DNA of 39,264 nucleotides from a virus: IMG/VR virus record IMGVR_UViG_3300028377_000023, positions 1 through 39,264 of that record; one strand, written 5' to 3'. Positions 29,256 to 37,174 of the stretch are shown piece by piece. Positions within the stretch are counted from its first letter, which is position 1. Each line of letters begins with the position of its first letter. Both the position numbers and the translations under genes were made by a program. The notes under the pieces were generated by a model. That model was not told the origin of the DNA. It worked only from the letters and a program-made list of their open reading frames with translations, and made no database searches.

Positions 29256-31583
29256 TTAGATCAACTCATCGAAATTTGCATCGGTCCTAGTTGCCGTGAA
29301 GGTCACGAGGACGAACTCTGCGGTTCTCGTTGGTTTGATGAAGATGTCTACCTTCAGTTCGTTGTTGTCGATCACTTCGGGGGTGTTGTTTCTTTCGTCA
29401 CAAACGATTGAGTAATCATACGCTCCACCATTTTGCTTGGCAAATTCGAAGATCGGAGTCAGAACGTTTACGAAGCGGGTTCTGGTGAACTCGTTGTTTG
29501 GTTCGAATACGAAGAACTTAGCAGCCTTCTTGGTAGGTCTTTCGAGTGCCAAGAACAATCTACGAACATTGATTCGATCAAATGCGCTTGGTTTACGAGT
29601 TAGAGTTTTCTGTCCGAAGACTACCATTCCTTGAGATGCTGAGAACATTACAGGGTTGATGTTAGCCTTATACATCTCGTCTCTTTGTTTTTGGTTAGGA
29701 TTAACCGCAATGTCAAGAGCAGATGAGGTGAGTAACCCTCTGTTATAACCAGCAGGTGCTGACCAAGGGAATTCGGCAGCATCACTTCTGGCGATGATCG
29801 CAGCTTGGAAACCAGAGAATGGAGACCAGACTTTCTCACCAGTGAATTCGTCATAGACTTGAACCCAGTTACCGTAGGTCGCAGCATATGAGGTATTCTC
29901 CAGTTCGAACTGGTGACGGATTGGCCAATACACATCGGTTTGGAAAATCTTACTTCTATCAGAGAGGATCTTGGTATTTCTACCAGTAATCAAAAAGTGT
30001 CTGATTGGGTCAGCGATGAACATACAGTCACCTCTACCACCCGTATTGGATGGAAGGTTGCAGAAGTTTTCAAACTGGTTAAAGACCGCACTGTAATTAC
30101 CTCTGATGTCGGTTGCCACCGCATCGTTGAATATATCGCCCGAAGTTCTCAGTGTGTCTACCTTATCTTTAAGAGTGGTAGTGTAGAGTGTGTCATCGTA
30201 GTAAGTGGTTCCAGCAGCAGAAGCCATTGAGAACACTGTTCCAAGACCACCTTCGACTAGAACATCAATTTCATATGCCTCTTCGTTTCTGATACTATCC
30301 AACGCTCTGTTGATCTTAGTAGGAATTTGACCAACGGTTTTCTGTGTCATCTTAACTGGTGTATAAGCACCGAGAGGATACAGAGCGTTAGCGGTTCCGA
30401 CTTCACTTTCAAGACCAGAAACGGCTTGTTGTGTGGTTCCAAGAGCGGAAGAAATGCTATTATAGGAAGTTCCGAGTAGAGACTCAGTAACCACACGCAC
30501 TTTCTTCTGAGGAAGACCAGCAGAATTTAGTGAGCTTTCACTGAATCTGTTGGAGATGTATGGGTTGACCAGAATCTCAACGTTTCTTGAATTGGTGTCT
30601 TGAGTTTCCAAGAAGAATGGAACTGCGGGACCGCCATTAGGATTGAGTTGAGTTCTGAAGGTATCAATGGATCCAACAATCGCATCATCAAGCACATAGT
30701 CCAGTTTAAAGGCTTCAGTGGCATAGATGCTCTTACGGAGCTTAAAGACACCCACATTCAGAAGGTCATCGTCTTCTCTACCATCAATATTGTATTGGGT
30801 GAGGTGTTCCATCACCTGAGAAATGCTATCAACAGAACCAGTAGGTGTGGACGAAAGGCCGAATTGTAGAGTTCCGTTAGGAATCTGTGTGTAAGAGGAA
30901 TGAACGTCAGCAGTAAGACTCGTAGTATAAGTCCTAGTGATTGCATCGTAATCGGTCGCTGGGTTGAGGTTCACGTTATCAGCAAGACCGACATAATAAC
31001 CTTCAAATTGGCTATTGATGGTGGTTTGTGCTTTATCAAGAACGATAACACCAGCACCACCCATTGCTGCGAGAGCAGTTGATTTGTCGGATGCGAAAGC
31101 GGAGAGATCTTCAGCGGTAGAAGACCAGTCGAAGAGAGTTCCTTCCATTGCTTGGTCAAATTCCGACTCGGTTAGAGTGATCTGAGATGGTTTTCCGAGG
31201 AAGTAAGTTGCAGCGGAAAGATCAAGGTTTGTGGTGGTTGAAGTGCCAGTAGGTGTGGCAGCAACCACTGGATAAACCAGAGCAGTGTGTTGTGAGCCGA
31301 AACCGTCACCACTACCGTTACCATAAGGTAAACGGAATGTGAAGATATTGGCTGGAGAGTTTAATAGTTCTCTTACGGAGTAGTAAAAGTATCTTTCTGC
31401 ACTGTTTGTTGGGGGTCCGTATATCTGTTCCAATTCGTCTCTGGTGGTTATCTTTAAGACCTCATCAGATGGTCCTTGATTAGTAAAGCCAGTAATGAAA
31501 ACATTGGTTCCCACATTCTGTGGTGCAATTAAAGATAAATCTCTTTCGAAGATTTCTACCCCGGGTGATGTAATAGTTCGCAT
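29256..31583 (-). CDS. 18: Tail sheath protein (gp18-like), 775 aa
   Basis: Starts with the characteristic sheath N-terminus: ITSPGVEIFERDLSLI, then VFITGFTNQGPSDEV and ELEQIYGPPTNSAERYFY. The end has NVRRLFLALERPTKKAAKFF, VFEPNNEFTRTRFVNVL and a terminal strand EFVLVTFTATRTDANF. These are conserved in contractile sheath proteins, whose C-terminal strand knits neighbouring subunits together. T4 gp18 is 659 residues; the extra length lies in the variable middle. The protein assembles around the tube and contracts on infection. A late promoter is 5 bases before the ATG and a strong terminator follows the gene. Confidence 0.95.
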   Translation of the reverse strand: MRTITSPGVEIFERDLSLIAPQNVGTNVFITGFTNQGPSDEVLKITTRDELEQIYGPPTNSAERYFYYSVRELLNSPANIFTFRLPYGNGSGDGFGSQHTALVYPVVAATPTGTSTTTNLDLSAATYFLGKPSQITLTESEFDQAMEGTLFDWSSTAEDLSAFASDKSTALAAMGGAGVIVLDKAQTTINSQFEGYYVGLADNVNLNPATDYDAITRTYTTSLTADVHSSYTQIPNGTLQFGLSSTPTGSVDSISQVMEHLTQYNIDGREDDDLLNVGVFKLRKSIYATEAFKLDYVLDDAIVGSIDTFRTQLNPNGGPAVPFFLETQDTNSRNVEILVNPYISNRFSESSLNSAGLPQKKVRVVTESLLGTSYNSISSALGTTQQAVSGLESEVGTANALYPLGAYTPVKMTQKTVGQIPTKINRALDSIRNEEAYEIDVLVEGGLGTVFSMASAAGTTYYDDTLYTTTLKDKVDTLRTSGDIFNDAVATDIRGNYSAVFNQFENFCNLPSNTGGRGDCMFIADPIRHFLITGRNTKILSDRSKIFQTDVYWPIRHQFELENTSYAATYGNWVQVYDEFTGEKVWSPFSGFQAAIIARSDAAEFPWSAPAGYNRGLLTSSALDIAVNPNQKQRDEMYKANINPVMFSASQGMVVFGQKTLTRKPSAFDRINVRRLFLALERPTKKAAKFFVFEPNNEFTRTRFVNVLTPIFEFAKQNGGAYDYSIVCDERNNTPEVIDNNELKVDIFIKPTRTAEFVLVTFTATRTDANFDELI

Positions 31584-31588
31584 GGAAT

Positions 31589-31595
31589 TATTTAG
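31589..31595 (-). promoter_or_regulatory. Late promoter CTAAATA
   Basis: Minus-strand CTAAATA, then 5 bases (ATTCC), then ATG 31583 of the sheath gene. It overlaps the stop codon of the homing endonuclease gene and is copied almost exactly at 32386-32392. Confidence 0.72.
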
Positions 31596-32380
31596 TCTTT
31601 ATGCTCCACAAATTTGAATTTAAGTATAGTCCCTTTGGTGTATTGATGTCTTGTTGATGGTAAAATCCTCTGTATTGTCTTTTCACCATTATTTTTTAAT
31701 CTTCTTAGACTGGAATCTTCTAAATTTGTTTTTTCATGGAATTCTTTTTCATTTAGACATAAAACCTCGTATGGTGGTTTATTTTTTTCCTGTATAGTTA
31801 TTATAAATGGTTTATTGGGGTTCACTACTCTTCTATAACCATATATCTCTTCCACTGTTTTACCCCTTCTGGAATCACTTTTATGTTTTTTTCCATATTT
31901 TACCCCGTGTCCATGTTTATCATAATAATCTGTCATTGTCTTGCTCAACCGTGCTCTCTGTTTTTCAGGATCTTTGTATATCTCATCTATGGTTTTACCT
32001 TTTCTGTTATCTGCCCAATTTGGAGTATATTCGCTCCTCATCTTTCCCTTATGTTTGAATGCTCCCACTCCACCCCTAGCTTGGTTTTTAAAATTATAGA
32101 AATTTCTATTATTTTGGACATCGTAGAATTTTAACCATCTCTCTTCTAAAGTGTATAATTCCTTTCTACACTCACCATAGTAGTATTCTAACACTATCAT
32201 ATCTGTGGTGTGTGGTCTTTTATCTATAACATTTTTAACCATTTTGCTACCACACTTATACGAATCATACACGCTACCACCGTGTGATCCTATATAATAT
32301 TTATTTCTCTTTTTATCACACCACATATAAACGTAACCGTGGTAAGGAATGTCATTAATCTCAACACAGGGAGTTCGCAT
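31592..32380 (-). CDS. GIY-YIG homing endonuclease, 262 aa
   Basis: The N-terminal catalytic core GYVYMW (15-20) and YYIGSH (28-33) represent the GIY and YIG strands. An ERWLKFYD segment holds the catalytic Glu. Two NUMOD3-like DNA-binding repeats follow: NRKGKTIDEIYKDPEKQRAR, and RRGKTVEEIYG later on. It is free-standing between the tube-like and sheath genes. Such enzymes cut cognate phage genomes near their own location and spread by repair. The gene begins with the same bases as the sheath gene (ATGCGAACT) behind an identical promoter, an unusual arrangement. It ends inside the sheath promoter. Confidence 0.9.
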   Translation of the reverse strand: MRTPCVEINDIPYHGYVYMWCDKKRNKYYIGSHGGSVYDSYKCGSKMVKNVIDKRPHTTDMIVLEYYYGECRKELYTLEERWLKFYDVQNNRNFYNFKNQARGGVGAFKHKGKMRSEYTPNWADNRKGKTIDEIYKDPEKQRARLSKTMTDYYDKHGHGVKYGKKHKSDSRRGKTVEEIYGYRRVVNPNKPFIITIQEKNKPPYEVLCLNEKEFHEKTNLEDSSLRRLKNNGEKTIQRILPSTRHQYTKGTILKFKFVEHKD

Positions 32381-32385
32381 GGAAT

Positions 32386-32392
32386 TATTTAG
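32386..32392 (-). promoter_or_regulatory. Late promoter CTAAATA, duplicate of the sheath promoter
   Basis: Minus-strand CTAAATA, then ATTCC, then ATG 32380. The promoter, spacer and first nine coding bases equal those of the sheath gene. Confidence 0.72.
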
Positions 32393-32447
32393 CCTTTTTA
32401 GCTTGAAATTTTCAAATTAAGTATAGATAATATTTATTCCATGCCGT
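32393..32447 (-). other. Intergenic fragment similar to the homing endonuclease 3' end
   Basis: TATACTTAA and the spacing to CTAAATA match the region 31596-31640, which is the coding end of the homing endonuclease. Here it is not translated in frame. It also contains an ATAAATA without a start codon at the usual distance. It may be a relic of a second insertion or of promoter duplication. Confidence 0.45.
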
Positions 32448-33053
32448 TCACGTCAAAGTTTGATTGTATCTATCACAATCCAGTAGCTGTATATGCATCT
32501 GTGAAAATAGGAATGAGAAGCCTGATTGTAATTCCACATCACCAGTCGCTTGTTGTTGAAATACCAATTCATCGAGACTGGTAGGAAAAGCCTTGGTATA
32601 TTTAAATTCGATTACTCTCTCGTCATATTCATCAATACCATATAGAGATATATCAGTCTGATAATCGGAGAAATTGCCATCAACACGAATACCCAAATCA
32701 TTGAATTGACCAGTTTTTTCGTCATGAAGGAGATTTAACCACTGATAGATAGCCCAATAATTGTTATATCCACCGTCAACTGCAAATTTTAGATTTACGG
32801 GGGGGTATGGGTCTTTACTGTGACTGGATACATATAGAGTATCACCAGCAAATCGTGTGGCGACTCCCTTTACGGTAACACCCGGTAGTGCGGCATTATA
32901 CACACTAAACTGCACACTATCAGGTATGATGGTATCATTATCTCTCGTATAATTCCTCTGAATTTGTTTTAAAATAGGAGGGAGGTCGAATACGAGGAGG
33001 AACTTATCTGTCCTCGCTCTATTCAAATACGACTGCTTAATTTCCGTTGGCAT
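32448..33053 (-). CDS. Tail tube-fold protein (gp19-like), 201 aa
   Basis: SVQFSVYNAALPGVTVKG (first sheet), PPVNLKFAVDGGYNNYWAIY, and a late KYTKAFPTSLDELVFQQQA with a closing FLFSQMHIQLL strand follow the gp19 family pattern (ALP.....V, W......FP..L..L.......). It sits between the large terminase and the sheath. In T4 the order is 17-18-19, so here the tube-like gene precedes the sheath. A late promoter is 6 bases before the ATG. Whether this or 27867-28436 forms the bulk tube is uncertain. Confidence 0.6.
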   Translation of the reverse strand: MPTEIKQSYLNRARTDKFLLVFDLPPILKQIQRNYTRDNDTIIPDSVQFSVYNAALPGVTVKGVATRFAGDTLYVSSHSKDPYPPVNLKFAVDGGYNNYWAIYQWLNLLHDEKTGQFNDLGIRVDGNFSDYQTDISLYGIDEYDERVIEFKYTKAFPTSLDELVFQQQATGDVELQSGFSFLFSQMHIQLLDCDRYNQTLT

Positions 33054-33059
33054 TAAAAA

Positions 33060-33066
33060 TATTTAA
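33060..33066 (-). promoter_or_regulatory. Late promoter TTAAATA
   Basis: Minus-strand TTAAATA, then 6 bases (TTTTTA), then ATG 33053. Confidence 0.68.
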
Positions 33067-33110
33067 CACCATTTACCCATCATGGTTTGTTTTTTTCTAG
33101 GAAATGAAGT

Positions 33111-33144
33111 GCTAACTGATTGTCAATGGATCAAACCAGTTAGC
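33111..33144 (-). terminator. Stem-loop at the end of the terminase gene
   Basis: GCTAACTG (33111-33118) pairs with CAGTTAGC (33137-33144) around an 18-base loop. The stop codon of the terminase gene lies in one arm. No U-run follows directly (an A-rich run lies 12 bases on), so it is a weak terminator candidate or a 3'-end stabiliser. Confidence 0.35.
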
Positions 33145-34912
33145 CGAAGTATTTGTCAATGGTCGCCCAATCATCGGCAGAAACATTTCTATCTGGATTA
33201 CGATGGATGGAGTTTTCGGGGAATTCCCAACCAGCAGCCTCCAATTCAGCCATATCATTCATTGCCATGGAACCCACACCACCAAAAACTATGGGAGATA
33301 TATTGGAATGTTCAATTCTTTTGACTTCCTCGTTATCATATATCGATGTCGATGGTCTGTAACGGTGCAATTCCATGTCGATTGGTAATATTTTGAGTGG
33401 TTTGTCACATTCATCGACTTCCTCAACTTCGAAATACATCTCAGTGATATCTTTAAAGAGAGCCATCAAAGCCCACACAGAAGCCATGACTCTGTCATCA
33501 TGTTCTCCGCCTTTTGCTTTCCAAGAACCATTGGGATATCTTATAAAGGTTTTAAATTCTTTTAGACATTCCATGGATCTAAATTTAATTGCTTGTGATT
33601 CATTTACGAAATAACGCATATTCAATACCGCCTTGTATTTTGTATTGATGTGGGATATCATACCGTTCTGTGTATTTTTGTGTGCTACTTTAGAACCCCA
33701 AGATACCAAGTTTTGATATATAAATTCATCATTCATCCTGTCACACACACCAGTTCCTTGGTTGTTACGCTCTATTAATAATAGTGGACTACCCCAGTGA
33801 CTAGCGATTTCATTGACTACGTTTGTGAATTCGGAGGGTCCTATCTTATTGTTGTGATATTCCGCAACTTGGAGGATTTCCTTTGGATTAGTGATATCAA
33901 ACACCTCAAGAACACTAGCATCCAGACCAACACCTTCAGCCACGTCACCACCAATGGCATATATATTTTCGGGATTATATTCTTCCCATATCTTATATGC
34001 ACCATCCTTTAATATGTGCAGCGGCTCACAACATTCTTGTGATAATTTCTCGAAAAGTTCCTGATCGATGGATGTTTGGCTGTTGTCGATGAATTCGTTG
34101 CCATACTCCTGTTGGAAAGACTCATATGATCCAAGATCTTTGATTTGTTCCTCTTTCCACGTCTCGTCCCTACCCGGCACTTCCCACCAATCGATTCTCT
34201 CGTAATGGAACCGATTCTCCTTTTTAAGAGCACTTGTATAAATTCTATAAAATAAATTACCAACTCCATGGGGAGTCGATGTGATGAGAATCCTTGAAGT
34301 CTTCGCTCTGGAAATTGTGGGGTATACAGATCTCCAGAAATCCTCAACGATACTCTCAGGCTCAATGAAGGCGAGTTCGTCCAGTAGAAGAAGGTTAATG
34401 GTTTTACCACGAGCAGCGTTACCAGTAGTGGTGGATATCGATATCTCACTACCATTAGCGAACTCAACGCCAGTGTCGCCCCACTTCTTGATACCCGGCT
34501 TCAACCAATTCGGTAATTCCTGATATGCCAATTTTACACGTTTAAATATATTTTTTGCTGTATCCTCTTTGTTCGCCACAATAACCACATTCTTATGCTC
34601 ATTGAAACAGGCTTCGTGTAGAGCCAATATGGTCATACATGTAGTTTTACCCGATTGACGAGAAGAGAGAACAATATTAAATCTATTATCATCCAACGCT
34701 TGAACGAGTCTTTTCTGGTATTCAAACAGTGGAATAACCTTCTTACCTTCATCTGGATCGATGATGTAGAAGTAGTTTTCAGCGAAATATAATAGGGAGT
34801 TTCTACACTTTTCAAGCTCGTCCACCATTTCGGGTGTATATTCGTGAACAGCGTTTGCTGTGGGTAGATCTGGGTTACCCATATATTGTTGTTTTTTGTT
34901 TTTTGGTGGCAT
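33140..34912 (-). CDS. terL: Terminase large subunit (gp17-like), 590 aa
   Basis: ATPase domain: Walker A SRQSGKTT (84-91), Walker B LLLLDE (174-179) and coupling motif TSTPHG (211-216). The nuclease domain of RNase H fold has GGDVAEG (321-327, Asp323), LLIERN (378-383, Glu381) and HDDR (471-474). T4 gp17 is 610 residues with the same layout. It pumps DNA into the prohead through the portal and cuts the concatemer. The ATG at 34912 is preceded by TTTAAATA at 9 bases. The gene is divergent from the acidic head gene, with only 37 bases between. Confidence 0.97.
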   Translation of the reverse strand: MPPKNKKQQYMGNPDLPTANAVHEYTPEMVDELEKCRNSLLYFAENYFYIIDPDEGKKVIPLFEYQKRLVQALDDNRFNIVLSSRQSGKTTCMTILALHEACFNEHKNVVIVANKEDTAKNIFKRVKLAYQELPNWLKPGIKKWGDTGVEFANGSEISISTTTGNAARGKTINLLLLDELAFIEPESIVEDFWRSVYPTISRAKTSRILITSTPHGVGNLFYRIYTSALKKENRFHYERIDWWEVPGRDETWKEEQIKDLGSYESFQQEYGNEFIDNSQTSIDQELFEKLSQECCEPLHILKDGAYKIWEEYNPENIYAIGGDVAEGVGLDASVLEVFDITNPKEILQVAEYHNNKIGPSEFTNVVNEIASHWGSPLLLIERNNQGTGVCDRMNDEFIYQNLVSWGSKVAHKNTQNGMISHINTKYKAVLNMRYFVNESQAIKFRSMECLKEFKTFIRYPNGSWKAKGGEHDDRVMASVWALMALFKDITEMYFEVEEVDECDKPLKILPIDMELHRYRPSTSIYDNEEVKRIEHSNISPIVFGGVGSMAMNDMAELEAAGWEFPENSIHRNPDRNVSADDWATIDKYFG

Positions 34913-34921
34913 TCTATATAA

Positions 34922-34928
34922 TATTTAA
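34922..34928 (-). promoter_or_regulatory. Late promoter TTAAATA of the terminase gene
   Basis: Minus-strand TTAAATA, 9 bases from ATG 34912. It is placed back to back with the plus-strand promoter at 34938-34944. Confidence 0.6.
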
Positions 34929-34937
34929 ACAGATCGG

Positions 34938-34944
34938 ATAAATA
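34938..34944 (+). promoter_or_regulatory. Late promoter ATAAATA
   Basis: Plus-strand ATAAATA, then 5 bases (TATGT), then ATG 34950. Confidence 0.68.
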
Positions 34945-34949
34945 TATGT

Positions 34950-35966
34950 ATGACCAAAAAAGATAGCGTTACTCTCGGTGACATGTATGGAGACCTTTTC
35001 AAGGGTGTCAGTGTTGTAGAAGAAGACTGTGGAATGTGTGCTAATGACAACATTAGCAAATCTAAAAAAGTCCCCAAACAACCTAAAAATGCCTTTATGG
35101 GTATGTATGGTGTCGAGGGGGACGGTCCTAACAATGCTGATGGATACCATGAAGTATTGGACGATCCAGACCATCTCAGTATGGATGAGGATGAAGAATC
35201 CGAGGATCCTATCACCAAACTAGAAAACAAGTTAAAAGATGATGACCTATCAGATAAAGATAGAAAAAATATCACAGCAGAACTCGAAAGATTGACAAAG
35301 GGTGCTCAAAATGAGGAAGCAGAAGAAGATATCGTTAAAGAATGTAAAAAAATTGCCAAACGAACACTAAATAAGTTTATGACAAAAAAATCAGCATTTG
35401 ATGAGTTGTACGAATCCGTTATGGGTGAAGAATACGAAAACCAAGAGATTGATGCTCTCGGTTTAGGTGACGCACCCGATGACGATGAATTCGGTGATGG
35501 AGAATTTGAAGATGAAGGCGACCAAGTAACTATCACCCTAGATAGAGAACTTGCTAACCAACTTCATGAAGTTTTAATGGGTGTCCTCGATGAAGGCGGC
35601 GAAGAAGAGGGAGACCTCGATTTCGAAGACAATTTCGATGACGCACCTGAAGAAGACATGGAAGAAGATGACGATGAAATGTCCTATGATGAGGATGAAG
35701 AAAACGCTCTTCCTACTGACAAAGTCGGTAACGATGGAACTGAAGGACACGCTCTCAAAGGTGCTAAGAAACCTGACGATGGTAAAAACAATAAAGTCAA
35801 AGGTAAACCACAACCAAAGAATCAAACTACCAAGGTCGTTGGAACTACTGATAAAGTCGGTAATGACGGTGATCATGGTCACGCTCTCAAAGGTGCTAAA
35901 CAACCTGATATGGGCAAACAAAACAAAGTTTCTGATCTAAGACAAGCGGAAGACTTCTTCCGTTGA
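34950..35966 (+). CDS. Highly acidic late protein, possible head scaffold/core, 338 aa
   Basis: Extremely rich in Asp and Glu, with long acidic runs (for example around residues 200-255) and a central coiled-coil-like section (LENKLKDDDLSDKDRKNITA). The C-terminus carries two copies of a Gly/Asn/Lys motif (TDKVGNDGTEGHALKGAKKP and TDKVGNDGDHGHALKGAKQP). Acidic, low-complexity late proteins next to head genes often act as scaffold or prohead core (compare T4 gp67 and gp68), but no specific family motif is visible. It is expressed from a late promoter and ended by the terminator at 35992-36019. Confidence 0.6.
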   Translation: MTKKDSVTLGDMYGDLFKGVSVVEEDCGMCANDNISKSKKVPKQPKNAFMGMYGVEGDGPNNADGYHEVLDDPDHLSMDEDEESEDPITKLENKLKDDDLSDKDRKNITAELERLTKGAQNEEAEEDIVKECKKIAKRTLNKFMTKKSAFDELYESVMGEEYENQEIDALGLGDAPDDDEFGDGEFEDEGDQVTITLDRELANQLHEVLMGVLDEGGEEEGDLDFEDNFDDAPEEDMEEDDDEMSYDEDEENALPTDKVGNDGTEGHALKGAKKPDDGKNNKVKGKPQPKNQTTKVVGTTDKVGNDGDHGHALKGAKQPDMGKQNKVSDLRQAEDFFR

Positions 35967-35991
35967 ATTAAACAAAAATAAATATCCTAAG

Positions 35992-36019
35992 AGGGGAGTC
36001 ATTATGACTCCCCTTTTTT
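35992..36019 (+). terminator. Rho-independent terminator
   Basis: AGGGGAGTCA pairs with TGACTCCCCT around a TTA loop, followed by T6. It ends the transcript of the acidic protein and directly precedes the next late promoter at 36021. Confidence 0.92.
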
Positions 36020-36020
36020 G

Positions 36021-36027
36021 TTAAATA
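36021..36027 (+). promoter_or_regulatory. Late promoter TTAAATA
   Basis: TTAAATACTATT, the closest match in the window to the extended T4 late consensus (TATAAATACTATT). ATG 36034 follows TTAAATA by 6 bases. Confidence 0.75.
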
Positions 36028-36033
36028 CTATTG

Positions 36034-36378
36034 ATGAAACCTTTCGTAGAATTCTTTCTAGAGTATAGACACAATGATGCAACAGGCACAGCAAAGGCTA
36101 GTGTCCACCCCAGTAATAAAAAAGGGGCAAACATTACTATAGATCCGATGTCTAGGAAAATCCCTTGGAATAAGGGTCCTTACGAAAAAATGCGGAAAGC
36201 AGGAGAGATACTAATCGGTGATGATCTCTACAAAGAACTGGGGGATTTGAACGGTATCGAATTTCAAGACGGTAAAGAAGTTAAAAGAAAAAACTCAAAT
36301 CAAATTTTAAAAATGTTCGTGAATAATCATGGACAACCATGTGGGAAAATCGTGGAGATAACAAAGGAGGAGAAGTAA
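36034..36378 (+). CDS. Hypothetical late protein, 114 aa
   Basis: Unrecognised, basic protein. It has a beta-rich start (FVEFFLEYRHNDATGTAKAS), then IDPMSRKIPWNKGPYEKMRK and a Lys-rich end. No motif. It is driven by the best late promoter in the window, and its end encodes the Shine-Dalgarno of the neck gene 1 base downstream, so the two are co-translated. It could be a small head-completion protein, which is inference from position. Confidence 0.6.
   Translation: MKPFVEFFLEYRHNDATGTAKASVHPSNKKGANITIDPMSRKIPWNKGPYEKMRKAGEILIGDDLYKELGDLNGIEFQDGKEVKRKNSNQILKMFVNNHGQPCGKIVEITKEEK
36364..36370 (+). promoter_or_regulatory. Shine-Dalgarno AAGGAGG
   Basis: Strong anti-16S match, 9 bases from ATG 36380, overlapping the last codons of the 114-residue gene. 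Promoter-distal genes such as this one keep a Shine-Dalgarno. Confidence 0.8.
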
Positions 36379-36379
36379 T

Positions 36380-37174
36380 ATGGGATGTTATGCCACACCG
36401 TTATCTTGTTTAGAACCATCGAACCTATTTGCTGGTGTATTCGATAGAGACTGCGCTGGTTTTGCGGATCCTTCAGACTATCAAGCCGAGAGAGCCATAT
36501 TTGATGGTGGGTTTGATGAACTTATCAATAATTTCGGTATTGAAGTGGATTACTATGTGAATAACTTCGATCCCCAATCGATGAACATTGTTTATGGTGA
36601 ACATACTACCATGTATTGGTTGGGACCGACCACCATCAAGGCATACGTGCAACTGGAAGAAGAATCACCGATATACGCTCTGGGAGGATTTGACTCACCA
36701 GATACTATAACACTATACCTACACATAACTGACTTCACAAACAAATTTAGTGGATTGAGTGCTTATAATGGGACTACCAGAGTGGTGGAACCCAAATCCC
36801 AAGATAAGGTTGTGATAACTGCGCTTGGTTGTGATAGACCAAATGATAGGGGTGCTAAAATATTTGAAATCACTGAAGTGTTGGATCAAGACGCTGGTCA
36901 ATTAAATCCAGTGATGGGTCACTACATCTGGAGACTGAGAGGTGTTCGTAGTGAAAACGACTTCACCACCAATGAACCTAGAGAAGCTGAGAATAAGCAA
37001 ATCGCTGATAACAATTACTTTGGTAAGCTTAGTTCCACTATGTTCCCAGAACTATCATCCGACATCGATGACAATAAAAACTACGATGGTGATGTTGATG
37101 AAGTAGTCCAAACAGACATATTCCCAGAATCGACCAGCGGTAACGATGGTGATGTTTACGGTGGATATTATTAA
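36380..37174 (+). CDS. Neck protein candidate (gp14-like), 264 aa
   Basis: The pattern ELINNFGIEVDYYVNN, then IVYGEHTTMYW, a mid-protein TLYLHITDFTNKFSG and a section HYIWRLRGVRSENDFTTNEP fits neck proteins of the T4 gp14 family (256 residues: V.C.Y.P......D.(L/I)(F/Y)GE..., (S)F...FG.......L). It would connect the head vertex to the tail. The C-terminal 40 residues are acidic and low-complexity. It is convergent with the glycosyltransferase gene (4-base overlap). Confidence 0.55.
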   Translation: MGCYATPLSCLEPSNLFAGVFDRDCAGFADPSDYQAERAIFDGGFDELINNFGIEVDYYVNNFDPQSMNIVYGEHTTMYWLGPTTIKAYVQLEEESPIYALGGFDSPDTITLYLHITDFTNKFSGLSAYNGTTRVVEPKSQDKVVITALGCDRPNDRGAKIFEITEVLDQDAGQLNPVMGHYIWRLRGVRSENDFTTNEPREAENKQIADNNYFGKLSSTMFPELSSDIDDNKNYDGDVDEVVQTDIFPESTSGNDGDVYGGYY

